DNA of 64,000 bases from Tetmemena sp. SeJ-2015 (GCA_027382625.1 JAJKFJ010021811.1:1-64000), one strand, 5' to 3'; positions 24,123 through 34,966 are shown, counted from the stretch's first letter. Notes: a model not told the origin generated them from the sequence alone. Numbers and translations are program-made.

Positions 24123-24585
24123 TCAATGCTATGCGTTCCCCAAATATCCACTCTATTAGTTAGCAGGTGCTAGCACTTAGGCTTAAGCTGAGGGTGGTGG
24201 ATACTGCACTCCCAGACTCGCCATGAGTAAGTTAGTCTTCTCTCTGAGGCCTACTTCTTTCTCCTACAACACTTTAAGCTCTGCGTTGAGTGAAATTTCC
24301 TTTTTAGCAAGCTCTATAAGTGGCTGCTCCAGTAGTCCCCGTAAGCGCGACTGAATGAACTCTTCCATATTAATCTGTTGCACTTGAGGTTGTTTAACAA
24401 AACATGTGAAAATATCATAGGCTGTCTATTATTGATTGTTCTAGCTGTGATGCAGTAAGTTGGTGATTGTTTCCACCAGTTGCACGATCCAAGTTATCAG
24501 AAGAGTCTGAGCGATTGAAGACATCATCATCAAGAAGAGACTCATTCCGCAGTTGAGAAGCTGTTAGTGGGTTATTGTTCTCCAT
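24123..24585 (-). CDS. Small uncharacterised protein, mostly helical
   Basis: Start ATG 24585 (MENNNPLTASQLRNESLLDD); stop TGA 24123-24125. The N-terminal part is Asn/Asp/Ser-rich. After a frame change near 24425-24400 (likely a short IES) it reads QQINMEEFIQSRLRGLLEQP and a heptad-like helix (KKEISLNAELKVLQEKEVGL), ending in a Pro/Gln/Ala tail. About 140 residues. The helical region could be a dimerising coiled coil. No family recognised. Confidence 0.55.
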
Positions 24586-24659
24586 TTTATTAAAATTATA
24601 AATTTGTCAAAGTTCTAAGGTTGATCCGTTCTTTTAAAGTTAGGAATTAAATTATTAAA

Positions 24660-25824
24660 ATGTATAATGGAAGTGGACTAGGTCAGAACAATAGAGTCAG
24701 AGGATTTAATCAATACTCGACCACGGCTTCTCAAAGTTCAACCAACAGCCAAACCTCGTTCAATAGCAGAAGTGGAAGAGGGTAAAACCTAAGCGGAAAC
24801 TCAAGGGGACCCCTGCCATGGGCAGCACCGTAAGGAAACCCTCAGCCCAACCCTAGTGGCAACGATAATTCTCTGACGCAATAAATCCTTGCCTTTTGGG
24901 CAAATGTGGGATTGTTCACACGCATTTGCTTCATTTAATTATCTTCTCCTTAATTCATAGATCTTAATTAAAGTCATAGCAAATGTTGTTGCCTACCTTT
25001 ACTAGATAGGCTTGAAGAACGAGCTCTAGCGTTAAGCAATATGCCTGGCCCCTGTGATTGATTACCAACAGTTTTACCGCATAGTGACTAGTGAGTTCAC
25101 TCACGGCAATCCAGCTCACATAATCTTTAACATGAGTGCTCTGCTAGTCTTTGGAGTTGACGTGGAGAAAACTTATGGGACTCTCTTCTACACCATGATA
25201 AACTTTTGGCTTATGATGATCTCCAACGTCCTATAATGTATAGATAAAGTATATTCACTTAACTTTGTGACCTTAACTTATTGTTCCTCGCTCTCATGGC
25301 TTTCGTGATTCCGGATGAGTATCGCGGAGGCGCTTCAAATTTCTTCTACTGCGGAGTGGGCTATTCCAATATCCTCTTTACCTCAATCTATAATTAGTGA
25401 AGCCCAAATTTAAACTACTCCTATCCTCTTCGGTATTTCAATTGTGTTTGCTTACAAAGGAGACAGTCAGTAGAACTTCCTGGGGCTTTGCAAATTTGAG
25501 AAGAAGTATGTGCCCTGGTTCTACATGATCCTCATCTTCTTCACAATCGAGAATTCCTCCTTCATCGGCCACTTCTTGGGAATAGTTAATTACAATGCAT
25601 TCATGCATGTTTTGTTTTGGCGAATAGTGACTGGGTTGATGATTAAGTTCTGCGGACTGTACGTGATATTCCCTCGTTACGAGTGGCTGAGCGCCTTCGA
25701 CGATCATTTTGAGAGCAGGCTGGAGAAGTACTCCTACAAGCCAGCCACTGACGAAATACTCACTGACTTCGACTCTTAAAAGAAAATATTTTCAATTTTC
25801 CATTATTTTAAGATATGCGTGTGA
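24660..25824 (+). CDS. Rhomboid-family intramembrane serine protease
   Basis: Start ATG 24660. The N-terminus is Asn/Ser/Gly-rich and cytosolic. Rhomboid landmarks follow: the first-loop segment FTHGNPAHIIFNMSALLVFG (about 25090-25150), the GxS nucleophile motif as GVGYS (Ser codon 25365-25367) and the catalytic His in FIGHFLGI (25570-25572), each within predicted membrane helices. These proteases cut membrane proteins within or next to their helices. Overall layout resembles the RHBDD1/RHBDL4 group, but assignment to a subfamily is not certain. Two short IESs (25233-25270, 25397-25409) split the catalytic core, and an unresolved frame change lies near 24900-24965. The frame ends at TGA 25822-25824 unless a further IES removes it; the same frame reopens directly downstream for about 55 codons. 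Confidence 0.82.
25233..25270 (+). other. IES (38 bp), pointer CCT
   Basis: CCT at 25230-25232 and 25271-25273. The join gives MMISNVLNLLFLALMAFVIP, connecting two membrane helices in frame. The insert has no AG acceptor, so an intron is unlikely. Confidence 0.65.
25397..25409 (+). other. IES (13 bp), pointer TTA
   Basis: TTA at 25394-25396 and 25410-25412. Removing 16 bp gives FTSIYNQTTPILFGISIVFA and restores the frame between the GxS helix and the next helix. A 3-bp pointer makes the exact position tentative. Confidence 0.55.
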
Positions 25825-26690
25825 GTTTATAAAGAGTTTATTGACTCCTATTTTTGGAAAAGTATATTCGGAAGAGTAAGGATGGCCTACTTTAGAATTA
25901 GGCACAAGCTACTTGGCTATAACTACATAAGGCCCCAAGCTGATCCAGTAATCTGCCCCGACTCAATAGAGCTAGTTCAACAATAGCACTGAAAAAGAAT
26001 AAACAAAGCAGACGAATATAAAAGCTTGAAATATTATTTCTATATTACTTTTTCTCCATCAATTTTTAAACCACGCTTTATTATTTAACTAAGAGAAGAG
26101 AAATAAGTTGAATGATTGATAATGAATATGCGAATCTAAATAAGTAGTTTCAATTTAGCTAAAAGTATAATTTTACAGCTTTTCCACTTCAAGCAAGCAA
26201 ATTATTTTAATAACAATTTGATCAATAGGAATTATGGGAAGAGTTTACACTGAAAGAGAGATAGGGTTATAGATTTTTACTAATTTAGTTATTGAAAGGA
26301 GTTAAGACTAGAAAGCAGTTTGTGTTGAAAACATTTAGAAAATTAATACCGTGATATTTATGGATAGATATAAATACTATAACTGTGTGTGATTTCATAA
26401 TAAGTTAAATATTGTGATTGAATTGCCGCTGCAGTGGAAGTAAGATAAGCTGTGGTTTCAGATATGGATTCAGTTTGTTTTAGCTTGCTCAGTGCTCTAA
26501 TTATTATAACTAGCTATCATATCCCACTTGAGGCTGAATTACAATAGACATTATAAGCAGGAGTAATATATTTAGAAAGACTGTTTGTTACTATATTGTA
26601 TATGTTTATAGGACTGCTCTCAGACAAAAATAAAGATCTTGATCTATATGAAACCTATATGTATAAGAGAAGAGAGGCTTCAAGAGTGGT
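25825..26690. other. Open but unassigned stretches downstream of rhomboid gene
   Basis: Two plus-strand runs are open under the ciliate code: 25825-25990 (reads VYKEFIDSYFWKSIFGRVRM, possibly a C-terminal extension of the rhomboid gene beyond one TGA) and 26390-26706. The composition of the second is AT-rich with many Leu/Ile/Tyr codons and no recognisable motif. Nothing firm can be said about function. Confidence 0.3.
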
Positions 26691-26693
26691 TGC

Positions 26694-27779
26694 TCATTAC
26701 CTCTTGACTGGAGATTTGATGAGCTGGCACTCAGAGACAACTGTGTTCTCGAGTCCATCTTTCTTTCTCTGGTCCCAGTGCCACTTGTAAACTTGGCACT
26801 CTCTGAGTCCTAAGCGCTGAGAAATCTTCTTGATATACTCTCTGCTCCAGTTATTGCATTTCTTGAACTCGATCTCGAGGAGTTTAATCTGATCCTTGTT
26901 CTTGCGCTGTCTGCGCTTGATGTCTCTTCCACTTCCATTTTCATCCTTAGACTTCTTAAGGAGGGCTGCTGACGCAATCGTTGAGGTCATCGAAGTCGAG
27001 GCTGAGCTGGCGGACGTCAAAGTTAAGGCCGAGTGAGCTGGAGATTGAACTGTCGCGCTGGAGGAGGGAGAGAGTCTTCTTTGGTGTTGAGAGGTTGCTG
27101 AGGGATTTCTGAGACTCTGAACTCTGCTTTTGAAGTGAGAGGCTGGCTGCTGAGGTGGAGTGAGAATCAGTGGATGAGGAGTAACCCTGGTCTAGAACTA
27201 AGGGAGAGGGCTTGGAGGAGGCGTTGGTGCTGACATAGTAAAGGTTTGAGTCATCAGTGAAGTCGTTCAAGTCGCTGGTGTAGTCGTCGCGCTCACTCAT
27301 AACGCTGTAGCTGCTGCTGAATCTAGACTCCAAGTTTGTTCAACTACAAGCTATATAGGACGACTATGTGACTTGTATGTATTGTTCAGGATTGACGGAA
27401 AGAATTTTGCTTCTGAGTAGTGAGGATGGGAACTGCAGGCATGCTCAAGTGTTGAATGGGAGTAGGGCGCTCCTCACTCTTGAGGCAGTCAGTGTCTTGC
27501 TCGTCGGTATTATTCAAGTCTTCTAATTTTAGCTGGCTGTTTATTCATAAAAAATCTCCTATTTTCAAAATTTAACTTTTAAAAGAAGTTTGAGTAGTGA
27601 GTGTTTGAGTTTTGGTTCATGTGAGCGTTGGCGCTGTTGACTCTCTCCATGTTAGGGACGTCGAGTTTCTGCCAGTAGTTGAAATGAGCGTAATTGGGAA
27701 GGAGGAGTGGGATCTGGTAGGTGGGGATGGGAGCCTTGAGGTATGGTTGGAAAGCTGAGTTGGTGGAGCGAATGAGCAT
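26694..27779 (-). CDS. Homeodomain protein with atypical recognition helix
   Basis: Start ATG 27779 (MLIRSTNSAFQPYLKAPIPT); stop TGA 26694-26696. The C-terminal 60 residues form a homeodomain: a basic arm (DIKRRQRKNKDQIKLLEIEF), helix 1-2 with NNWSREYIKKISQRLGL, and helix 3 ECQVYKWHWDQRKK. The canonical WFQNRR is here WHWDQR, so the usual Asn contact is replaced by Asp. The middle is Ser/Thr-rich. Frame changes near 27560-27540 and 27350 are probable IESs, and another lies within 26960-27020 where two frames overlap. The region is clearly more GC-rich than its surroundings. Presumably a nuclear DNA-binding regulator; the target is unknown. Confidence 0.7.
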
Positions 27780-28595
27780 TTCTTCTTCTTATTACTATTC
27801 CTGAATTAATCTTTATTAAAGTTGAGATACTGCCTGGGAATGAGAGTTATAATCATTCTCGAATAGCTCGAAATCGAATTAATTTTGTTCTCTTATAAAA
27901 AATAAACTATCATTTGATTATTAAAGAAGCTATATTTGGCTTGTGAATAAATGGTAATAGCATTTATTTTTCATTTTTTTGTTCACCTTGGAAATTGTAG
28001 ATCATTGTAATTGTTTGATTAGTTTATTAGTTTTGCTTTGATTTGATTGGTTGAGATTTGTTTTCTCTTAAATTTATTAAAATTAATTATAATTTGAGCC
28101 TTATATACCCTCCGTGGTGCAATATAAAGCGCATTTTAATTACGAGGTCGCAATTCCTTGTAAATTATAAAGTCCTAGCTTTGATCCCTGCAACGATGCA
28201 GGCTTTATTGCATTTGGCTCAATTTAATATTATTAACAGGATGGGGGTATCATGGGGGTGTGATGGAGCTCAATTTTAAGGAGGCTTAGAAAAGTGGAAT
28301 AGGAAGAGAAAAACTTAAAATTAAAACACCACTCTTTCTTCTTCAGCTTTGACAATCGTGTGAGATATAATGAGTGAGAGATAGAAAGAGGCATTAGAGT
28401 GAAGGGGAGTTTGATTTGATAGAGTTTAATCAATTAAGTTTAATGGAGTCATTTACATTAAGTTTTGTTTATAAGTTAGGGTACACTAAATCAGACTGAT
28501 TGGGCTGCAAACTCCACTGACTGCTTGTATCGAAATTTTACTTCTTCAGCTCAGAATAGGCTATACTATAATTTTGCAAATGTTCAATTAACATC
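27780..28595. other. Intergenic region with one tRNA-like stretch
   Basis: Mostly AT-rich without supported coding. Around 28108-28195 there is a sequence resembling a tRNA A box (TGGTGCAATATAAAGCGC) and a B-box-like GCTTTGATCCC about 60 bases later, but acceptor stems do not pair. The block 28200-28440 is open in both directions without a recognisable protein. Confidence 0.35.
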
Positions 28596-29933
28596 TCAAG
28601 CTTTAAGTTTACTCTCCTTATGAGTGTAGTCTCTGATTATGCGGTCTGATCCGAACTCATGGAAGAGCCTGGTGTCGAGGATACGCACAGTCACATGGTC
28701 TACTCTTGTGTAGGAACGTAAGAGAACAAAGAAACAGTCATTCATCACTCTGAACCGCACATTCAAGGAGGAATAACCCTTGTCACCCAGCTCATCTTCA
28801 AACAAAACTACCTCTCCGTAGTGTATTATAGGGTTCTCCTATCCTAGCTTGGAGAAGTTTATCTATAAGATAAATTTGAATTCTTACTCATTAAAAATAG
28901 ATAAGGTTTATTTATTATCTCAGTGGCAGTTGTGTAGTCCAATTCGGGGTGGGAAACCAAGCTGACTTATATCTAAGGGAAAGAATATTTGAACTTATAA
29001 TTATATATCAACCTCAGAGCCCATGAAGTCTTGAACTTTATCCTTCAAGCCTTCTACTTGTGAAGCAAGTTCTTCATCATTGAATTTCATTTTGAACATC
29101 AAGATCATCCTCTGCTTTAATTTCAGCTAATGACTAGACATGCATCTGACTGAGCCTCGGTAGGGGGTTGAAAAGGACCAGTCGAATTTGTGTTCAAGAT
29201 TCTTAAGATCTTTGACCTTACTCAAGTCCTTGCTCTTCCAGAGATTGCTTTCAATGACTTCGATTTAAGTTGGTCGGTAACATATCGTATTCAGCAAATG
29301 CAGCTGCCTTCTGAGCTGCTGGTCATCTTCACCTCATTAAGAATTTAAAATTATCATTAATAAAAAAATGAATACACCTTGATTAGACTAAAGCACTTCT
29401 CCGTTACTTTGACTAAGACTTGAAGCTGGGGGTGCTTCGCTCAAACGCTCTTTATAAGCTTGATCGAGGAGATATTTCTGCTGCACTTCAAATTTACACA
29501 ACTTCAGACCGTCAAAAGGATTGAAATCGTAGATCAAGTTTTATACAAAATTTAAATGAATATAAACTTAAAATTAATAAAGAGTTGTGTTGCGGACTTA
29601 TCAAGATATCAAAATAAGATTATAGATACATAAAATATATCTATGATTTAAAGAGAAGTCTATTGAAGCCAAAGAGCATGTCAACGTTGGACTACAGGTC
29701 ATAAAAGTGCTGCAGCTTGCTTGACATAGTGGAACTCAACAGCCCTCCTTAAGACTGGTAATAGAATTTCCAACCCTTAAACTCAAAGTGAGAAAATTTC
29801 GTGATGTTCTATCTAGCAAGTGGAAATTCTAAGCAAACATAAATAAGGATAAATTATATCTTAATTCTGATAGTTTAATCTTCACTTATTTTTACTCTTC
29901 TTGCTAATTGTGCTACTACTTCTCCTCTTCCAT
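28596..29933 (-). CDS. TIP41: TIP41-like protein (PP2A/TOR pathway regulator)
   Basis: TIP41/TIPRL proteins bind PP2A-type phosphatase catalytic subunits and modulate TOR signalling. Start ATG 29933. Diagnostic pieces in order are: an N-terminal strand-rich part near 29820-29660 (KFSHFEFKGWKFYYQ), FNPFDGLKLCKFEVQ near 29520, FDWSFSTPYRGSV near 29180 (matches the DWTYTTxYKG motif), and the hallmark block 28805-28600 with FEDELGDKGYSSLNVRFRVM, then RSYTRVDHVTVRILDTRLFH and REYT-like RDYTHKESK. Stop TGA 28596-28598. At least four AT-rich inserts (near 29640-29570, 29390-29340, 29010-28980, 28910-28870) break the frame; pointers were not individually resolved. Confidence 0.85.
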
Positions 29934-30230
29934 TGTATATGTAATTCAATTTAAATGCTTAGAGATTAACCATATATGTGTGCTCTTCATCTGTCCAATT
30001 CTGAACTGTGGATAATAGATTAAATACTATTTTCTTTAGAAACACTTATTAAGTAGTATATGAGTCTTTAGTTAACTCTATGAAACAACAACAATTTATA
30101 CTTTATTAGAATACAAGACATCAGACAAAACGCTCGCAAGATGTGCTCTTGAAAAGAGAGAACTTCTTGAAAGCGCAATTCTCACTTCGTTTAGCAATTA
30201 CCCTATCTGATGCCTGTGAAGTGAATGAAT

Positions 30231-32640
30231 TCAATTTCGCATGTGATCCGACACCGCCTTGCTCATGAAGAGTAGACTTATTTGTCGCTTAGTTTCAACC
30301 GCAACTATATTCAGGAATAGCTTGTCTTTCATAGAAAGCTTTAGCTTTTCCTCGGGCTTCTTCGTGTTCTTGGACCCTACTTCTTATATATCTGCATAGT
30401 TATCCCCTTTGAGTTTGTACTAGAAAACTTTGTCAGCCAAGTCATAGATCGATTTGACTATGAGTTAAGGATGGCAAGCTATCTTTTTGAGGTATTCCTT
30501 GACTTCTCTTGGGAATACCATGTTTACAAGTTAGTAGTTGAAAGTCTCACTTTCATCCACCCCGAATATCCGCTTTAGATACAGGCATACGCAGTCTATG
30601 ATGAATTGAGAATCGATCTTCTTTTCTTCATCCTAGTCTTCGTCTCCACTCAATTCTGCTAACTGATAACAGTGAGGGTGGTGGAGTGTATCGGTTTAGC
30701 CGAATTTAGATTGCTAAGGGGTTCTACCACCGGATTCGTCATTTTCGAATTGATATTTCAAAAATTGTTAAAGTTTACTACTGTTGTTTATAATAGAGGA
30801 TATTCATTTTGAAAAAGCAGTCTGAAGACTGAATCTATTCGCTCAACTGTATCAGGTGCAAAAGGAGATAGAATTTCTATATAAAAATTCTATAAGAGTA
30901 AGAGCATTTTATTATTCTAGAGCATTCATTTCCCAAGAGAAGTTCTGTGAGTAGAGGAACTTATCCTAGTTGAGCATGAAATCTGTGTAGGAGATGATGT
31001 TGTTTTCCTTGTGCTTTGAAAATATGTCAGTTTCCGTTTCTATCTGCTTAATTTACTAGTTTTCTCTGTCTGAGCTATCCTCCATGAAGTTGCTATCCGT
31101 GGTATAATCTTCACTTGTGCTCTCAATTATCAAATGAATGATAAGCAATAATATGAAGTTATGATTATGGTTGCTAGACCTCCTTTCTTATTGGAGCTGC
31201 CTGCTCCATCTTCATCCTCTGAAACTTTAAAGCTGACTTTCTTGGGTGTATGATTAGAAGAGTGCTGACTCTAGTTGCTTATTTCACTGAGGTGCTGGGC
31301 ATTCAAATAGTTCCTCTTCGTGGTTATGTCATAGTTCAGAGGCAGATCTATCTATAAGGAAGTTTACAATAAGTTCAAAAAATTACCTCTTCTTTCAATC
31401 CTTAACCAAAGACGATTCCACATTGAATGTGATAGTGGATGAGAATCATAGAAGCCTGCACGATTTGAACCATGTTCCATCTTTCACTAATCCTCGGCAC
31501 ATTTAATAGGTACTATAAACGAAGAAATTTAGGGCTATTAAATTACTTAACAAAGTTTATTAAGTAGAGTAAGAGATGTATGATTGAAAGTTTAAGTTTA
31601 AGATTTTCTTTACCTACCTCAATAGTATTAGAGTCAATTATCCAAGGCTTGTGAGCGAGCATCTCATTTAATCCAGCTATGTGGATGAGCTTAGGATCCA
31701 CAGCTCGTAAACCTTTCAGCAACCACTCAGGGTCGCCACCTGCTAGTATGAACTATTCCTCTTATACTTTTAGCAGGTACTCGCAGTTATAGCAACTAAC
31801 AGCCATGATTGAGAGGTAGTATTTATGCGTCTGTGGTAGAATTGTGGAGTCATTCATGAGTTCATTCTGAATCTTGAACAACTTCGATAGATAGGAGGGG
31901 AAATGACAAAGGAGTCTCTCGTGATGTAATAACCTGCCGTTTGTGATGAATATCTTTGTCAGTAGCTGAGTCAAGTCTATCTCATCCTCATCGTCAAATT
32001 TCAAAGAGGAGTTGCTGATTGTACGAGCTCTCGAAGAAGATTAAGGGAATTCAACATTTTCTGAGGCAGCTGTAAATTAAGATTCACTCTCAATGCCATC
32101 GAGTTTCAATTAAGCGAAGGAGAAATTTAAAGGGGTATCGAAGATCCTCGGTATGCTATCTAGGTTAAAGAATGCACTGATTTATTTTATAGTATAATGA
32201 TAAAGTGTAATAAATCAAATAAGATTTCATCTTCTTGGATAGTAACTTTGCTGCCTGGGAATTTCTAAAGAAGATTTAATTTTTTGTCATACATTTATAA
32301 GTGAGGTGACGCTTACGTCAAATAAAATTAAAAGATATTTCCTAAAACTACTCATGCATATTCTTTACAAAATTCTTTAAAAACGAAAGAAGGCGATTAT
32401 CCTTACATGATACTTAATCAGCACTTTATAGAACTCTTCTGACACATCTCTTATTGGACACTCGAATGCGAATCTCTTGAAATATTTAAAAAAAAGCATA
32501 TTTGTTTTTTAAATCTCTTGAAGATGTTAAGATATAGGTTCAGCAACCTAGATTAAGAGAGATTAAATTTCCTTGAAGTAATGCTTACTTGCTTTCCCCT
32601 CTGAATTATTCAATCTCCTATTCGATGTCATCAAGTACAT
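30231..32640 (-). CDS. SESN: Sestrin homologue, predicted reductase His replaced by Gln
   Basis: Stress-responsive sestrins inhibit TORC1 through GATOR complexes; their N-terminal half is an AhpD-like fold. The best block, 32000-31620, reads FPSYLSKLFKIQNELMNDST, THKYYLSIMAVSCYNCEYLL and QFILAGGDPEWLL, then LNEMLAHKPWIIDSN, all sestrin-typical. Next comes WNMVQIVQASMILIHYH (about 31480-31420), the start of the C-terminal all-helical lobe. The remainder to TGA 30231-30233 contains FPREVKEYLKKIACHP and ETKRQISLLFMSKAVSDH. In human SESN2 the CSYLVxxH motif supplies Cys and His; here it is C-E-Y-L-L-K-V-Q, the Gln coming from a TAA codon (31762-31764 complement). Many IESs interrupt the gene (near 31600-31500, 31400-31350, 30900-30780). 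The N-terminal start is uncertain. Confidence 0.85.
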
Positions 32641-32644
32641 GTCT

Positions 32645-33372
32645 GCACTAAAATTAATAAGTTAGCAATCTCTTTAATCCTGGTAAAGCTAAAGTCTTAG
32701 AAGCTAATTCTTTAGAGATTTATCCTACTCAGGCTTTGAAATCAAAGTTATACTTTTTAGACAGTCATACCCCATTTCAAAATATTAATGGGCTACAAAA
32801 TATTAGCAAAGCACAAATTCAAAATACCCATTTATATCTTCATCACTTCTCACCCTCTAACTTACATATACTCTTCTATTCACAAAAAATAATATGCAGT
32901 ATGATAAGTGTTCTAATACTTATTTTGACTATATTCTTAGAATCTAGAAGTAGGAAATTTTTGAAGACTTTCTGTAGCGTGAAATTCTTATTCTCTAGAA
33001 CTATCTGCTGCTTGATTAGTGATTTGCTTTTATATTATTATTGCTGCTGCAGTCTGTCAGTGTTTTCTTTATAGCTAGCTTCCATAAGTTAAATGCTCTA
33101 ATTAAATTAAATTCTAAGGCTATATTTCATCGCTACTCTCTCCTACCCTTTAATTTAGCACCCACCAATCAATCCTTAGAAAGCGCCTCTCACTCAAGCC
33201 TCCACAACCTTTTTAAGCCTCTTTTGATTACTTTCACCATCCACACTCTATCTTTTAAATCATGGCATGAAGATATGAAGAGGATTATCCTTTACCTGAT
33301 ACTCAAATTATGATAATGCTAATGAGAAGTGAAGTAATAAAAATTCTCTTAAGTTTTAATTGGGTAGACATC
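32645..33372. other. Region without supported gene between divergent sestrin and kinase loci
   Basis: Open plus-strand runs at 32736-33313 encode hydrophobic, low-information sequence and are probably chance frames in AT-rich DNA. A stretch at 33280-33306 loosely resembles 32390-32420 (both contain GATTATCCTT...GATACT). No gene is supported. Confidence 0.4.
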
Positions 33373-34920
33373 ATGGCAAAGCGAATGGCTTCTCCTCCGA
33401 CTTAAAATTAAGCTCTAGCAACTGCGGAATAAATCGAAAGTTTACTACTTGAGGTGCATGATGGAATAAGCTACACTTTTGGTCACTACTTCAAAGTCAC
33501 TTAGATTCTGGGCAATGGTGGGTTCGGAACTGTAGTTGCAGCTTTTGATAAATACAAAAATGAGGAGGTTGCGATCAAGGTAAGTTCGCAAAGAAAAGCA
33601 TTTTCAGTAGAGTGAAAAGGGGGATTATTTTTAGATGAAGATGTTGTAAATAGAATTTTAGGGGTCTATAATTTCAAATTGTAAACAGATTATAAGGATT
33701 GAAAATTATAATCTATGCTTTAATTAATCAGGAAATGTCAATAATTAATTCTTGTGTAGATAGCATAAAGGTCCAATGATTATGAGTATCAAGCACTCAA
33801 AAACGAAGCGTAAATGCTGGAGAAACTTAAATTCCATGAAAATATAATTCAGCTAAAATTTGTATGCCTCAAACTTAAATTAGAAGTATTGAACTTACAT
33901 TTTATTCTAGATGAAAGTATATCATGACTATGCCTTACTGGGAACTCAAAAGATAAAACGAAGCATGACTCTCGCTCAGTTCATTCAAAGATAGAAAAGA
34001 CGAAGGGAGGACAAGGTTCAGACTAAATAGGCTAGAATTCGCAAAATGGGAAATGGTCTGCCAAGCAATTATGAGACAGATTTTCAATGGTGTTAAAAGC
34101 ATTCACAGCAATAATTTGATACATAGAGATCTTAAGCCTTCGAACATTCTGATTAAGTACTTGAGTCCCAGAAATTCCCTTCATGATCAAAATTTCAGAT
34201 TCTCTGGCGGCGGCTAGTCAAGTTAATCTCCATCTCCTTCGCCAACGAGATAAACTTAGACTTTCAAAACTTCAATAGAAGAGAATGAAAGCCAGCCTTA
34301 TTATGAGAGATTCGAAGTTCGGATTATAGATTTCGGAATCGCGATTGAAGCAAGCAAAGACAATACTGACTAGAGAGGGGGCACGGTTCTGTACGAAGCA
34401 CCAGAGTAGCTGTTCGCTAAAAATCAATATACAAAGGCTGTTGACATGTGGTCTTGTGGTGTGATCTTATTTGAGTTGCTTACTTTGGGCCAACATCCAA
34501 TTTGGAATATCAAAGAAGTGAATTAATATTGAAAAATCATTTAAGATATAAATTAAAGAAGAAAACGGGAAAGGGCATCAAAGAAAGAGGTCTGATACTT
34601 TCCGAGATCAGTATAAAGACAAAATCAAGCACATTTTTAAAGTTGATATTAGAGCACATTCAGCTTGGAAGAAAATGAAGCCTTCAGAAAATATATTATG
34701 ACTATGATTAATTCAACATATATTAAATTGCTTGCAACTATTAGAAAATCTACTTAGTGTGAGCCAGAGTGTAAGATACAAAAGTGAGGAGGTTCTATCT
34801 CATCCTTGGATAGTGTAAAATGATGAGCAGCCTCTACCTGAAAGTCCACTTATCAAGAGAGCCAAAATGGTAACTTGTTATCAAAAGCTAACTAAGGTAA
34901 AATTTATAATTAAAATCTGT
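33373..34920 (+). CDS. Eukaryotic protein kinase with long insert before DFG
   Basis: Start ATG 33373. The kinase domain is complete in order: glycine loop ILGNGGFGTVVAAFD, VAIK lysine (33577-33579), NEAQMLEKLKFHENIIQL (alpha-C to beta-4), HRDLKPSNIL (34122-34150), DFG (34329-34337), GGTVLYEAPEQL activation segment, AVDMWSCGVILFELLTLG, and C-lobe end RYKSEEVLSHPWIVQ (near 34780). All catalytic residues are present. HRD and DFG aspartates are 67 residues apart because of a Ser/Pro/Gln-rich insert. The intron region 33580-33759 and intron near 33858-33911 have GT...AG ends; a 7-bp removal at 34044-34056 restores the frame. A further IES cluster lies at 34530-34720. The C-terminus runs towards the converging coiled-coil gene; its stop is not resolved. 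Ser/Thr specificity is inferred from HRDLKPSN. Confidence 0.85.
33580..33759 (+). other. Intron (180 bp), possibly with an IES inside
   Basis: GTAAGT at 33580 directly after the VAIK codons and TAG ending at 33759; splicing gives VAIKIAQRSNDYEYQALKNE. It is much longer than the other introns (35-128 bp) and contains internal AG sites, so part of it may be an IES within the intron. Confidence 0.6.
34044..34056 (+). other. Ultra-short IES (1 bp), pointer AAATGG
   Basis: AAATGG at 34044-34049 and 34051-34056 separated by a single G. Removing 7 bp gives RKMVCQAIMRQIFNGVKSIH, the kinase alpha-E helix leading into HRDLK; unjoined frames do not connect. Confidence 0.6.
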
Positions 34921-34966
34921 AAGCTGTAATTGTTTCGAGTTAAGTAGCATTAAATTTAAAAAGAAA

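Noticed and set aside
25233..25270. Rhomboid insert as a spliceosomal intron
   Set aside because: It lacks an AG acceptor at the position needed to restore the frame, whereas a direct repeat join does restore it.
32736..33313. Plus-strand open stretches as a small gene
   Set aside because: Composition is Leu/Phe/Ser-rich as expected from AT-rich DNA read by chance, with no conserved motif and no clean continuation under the ciliate code.
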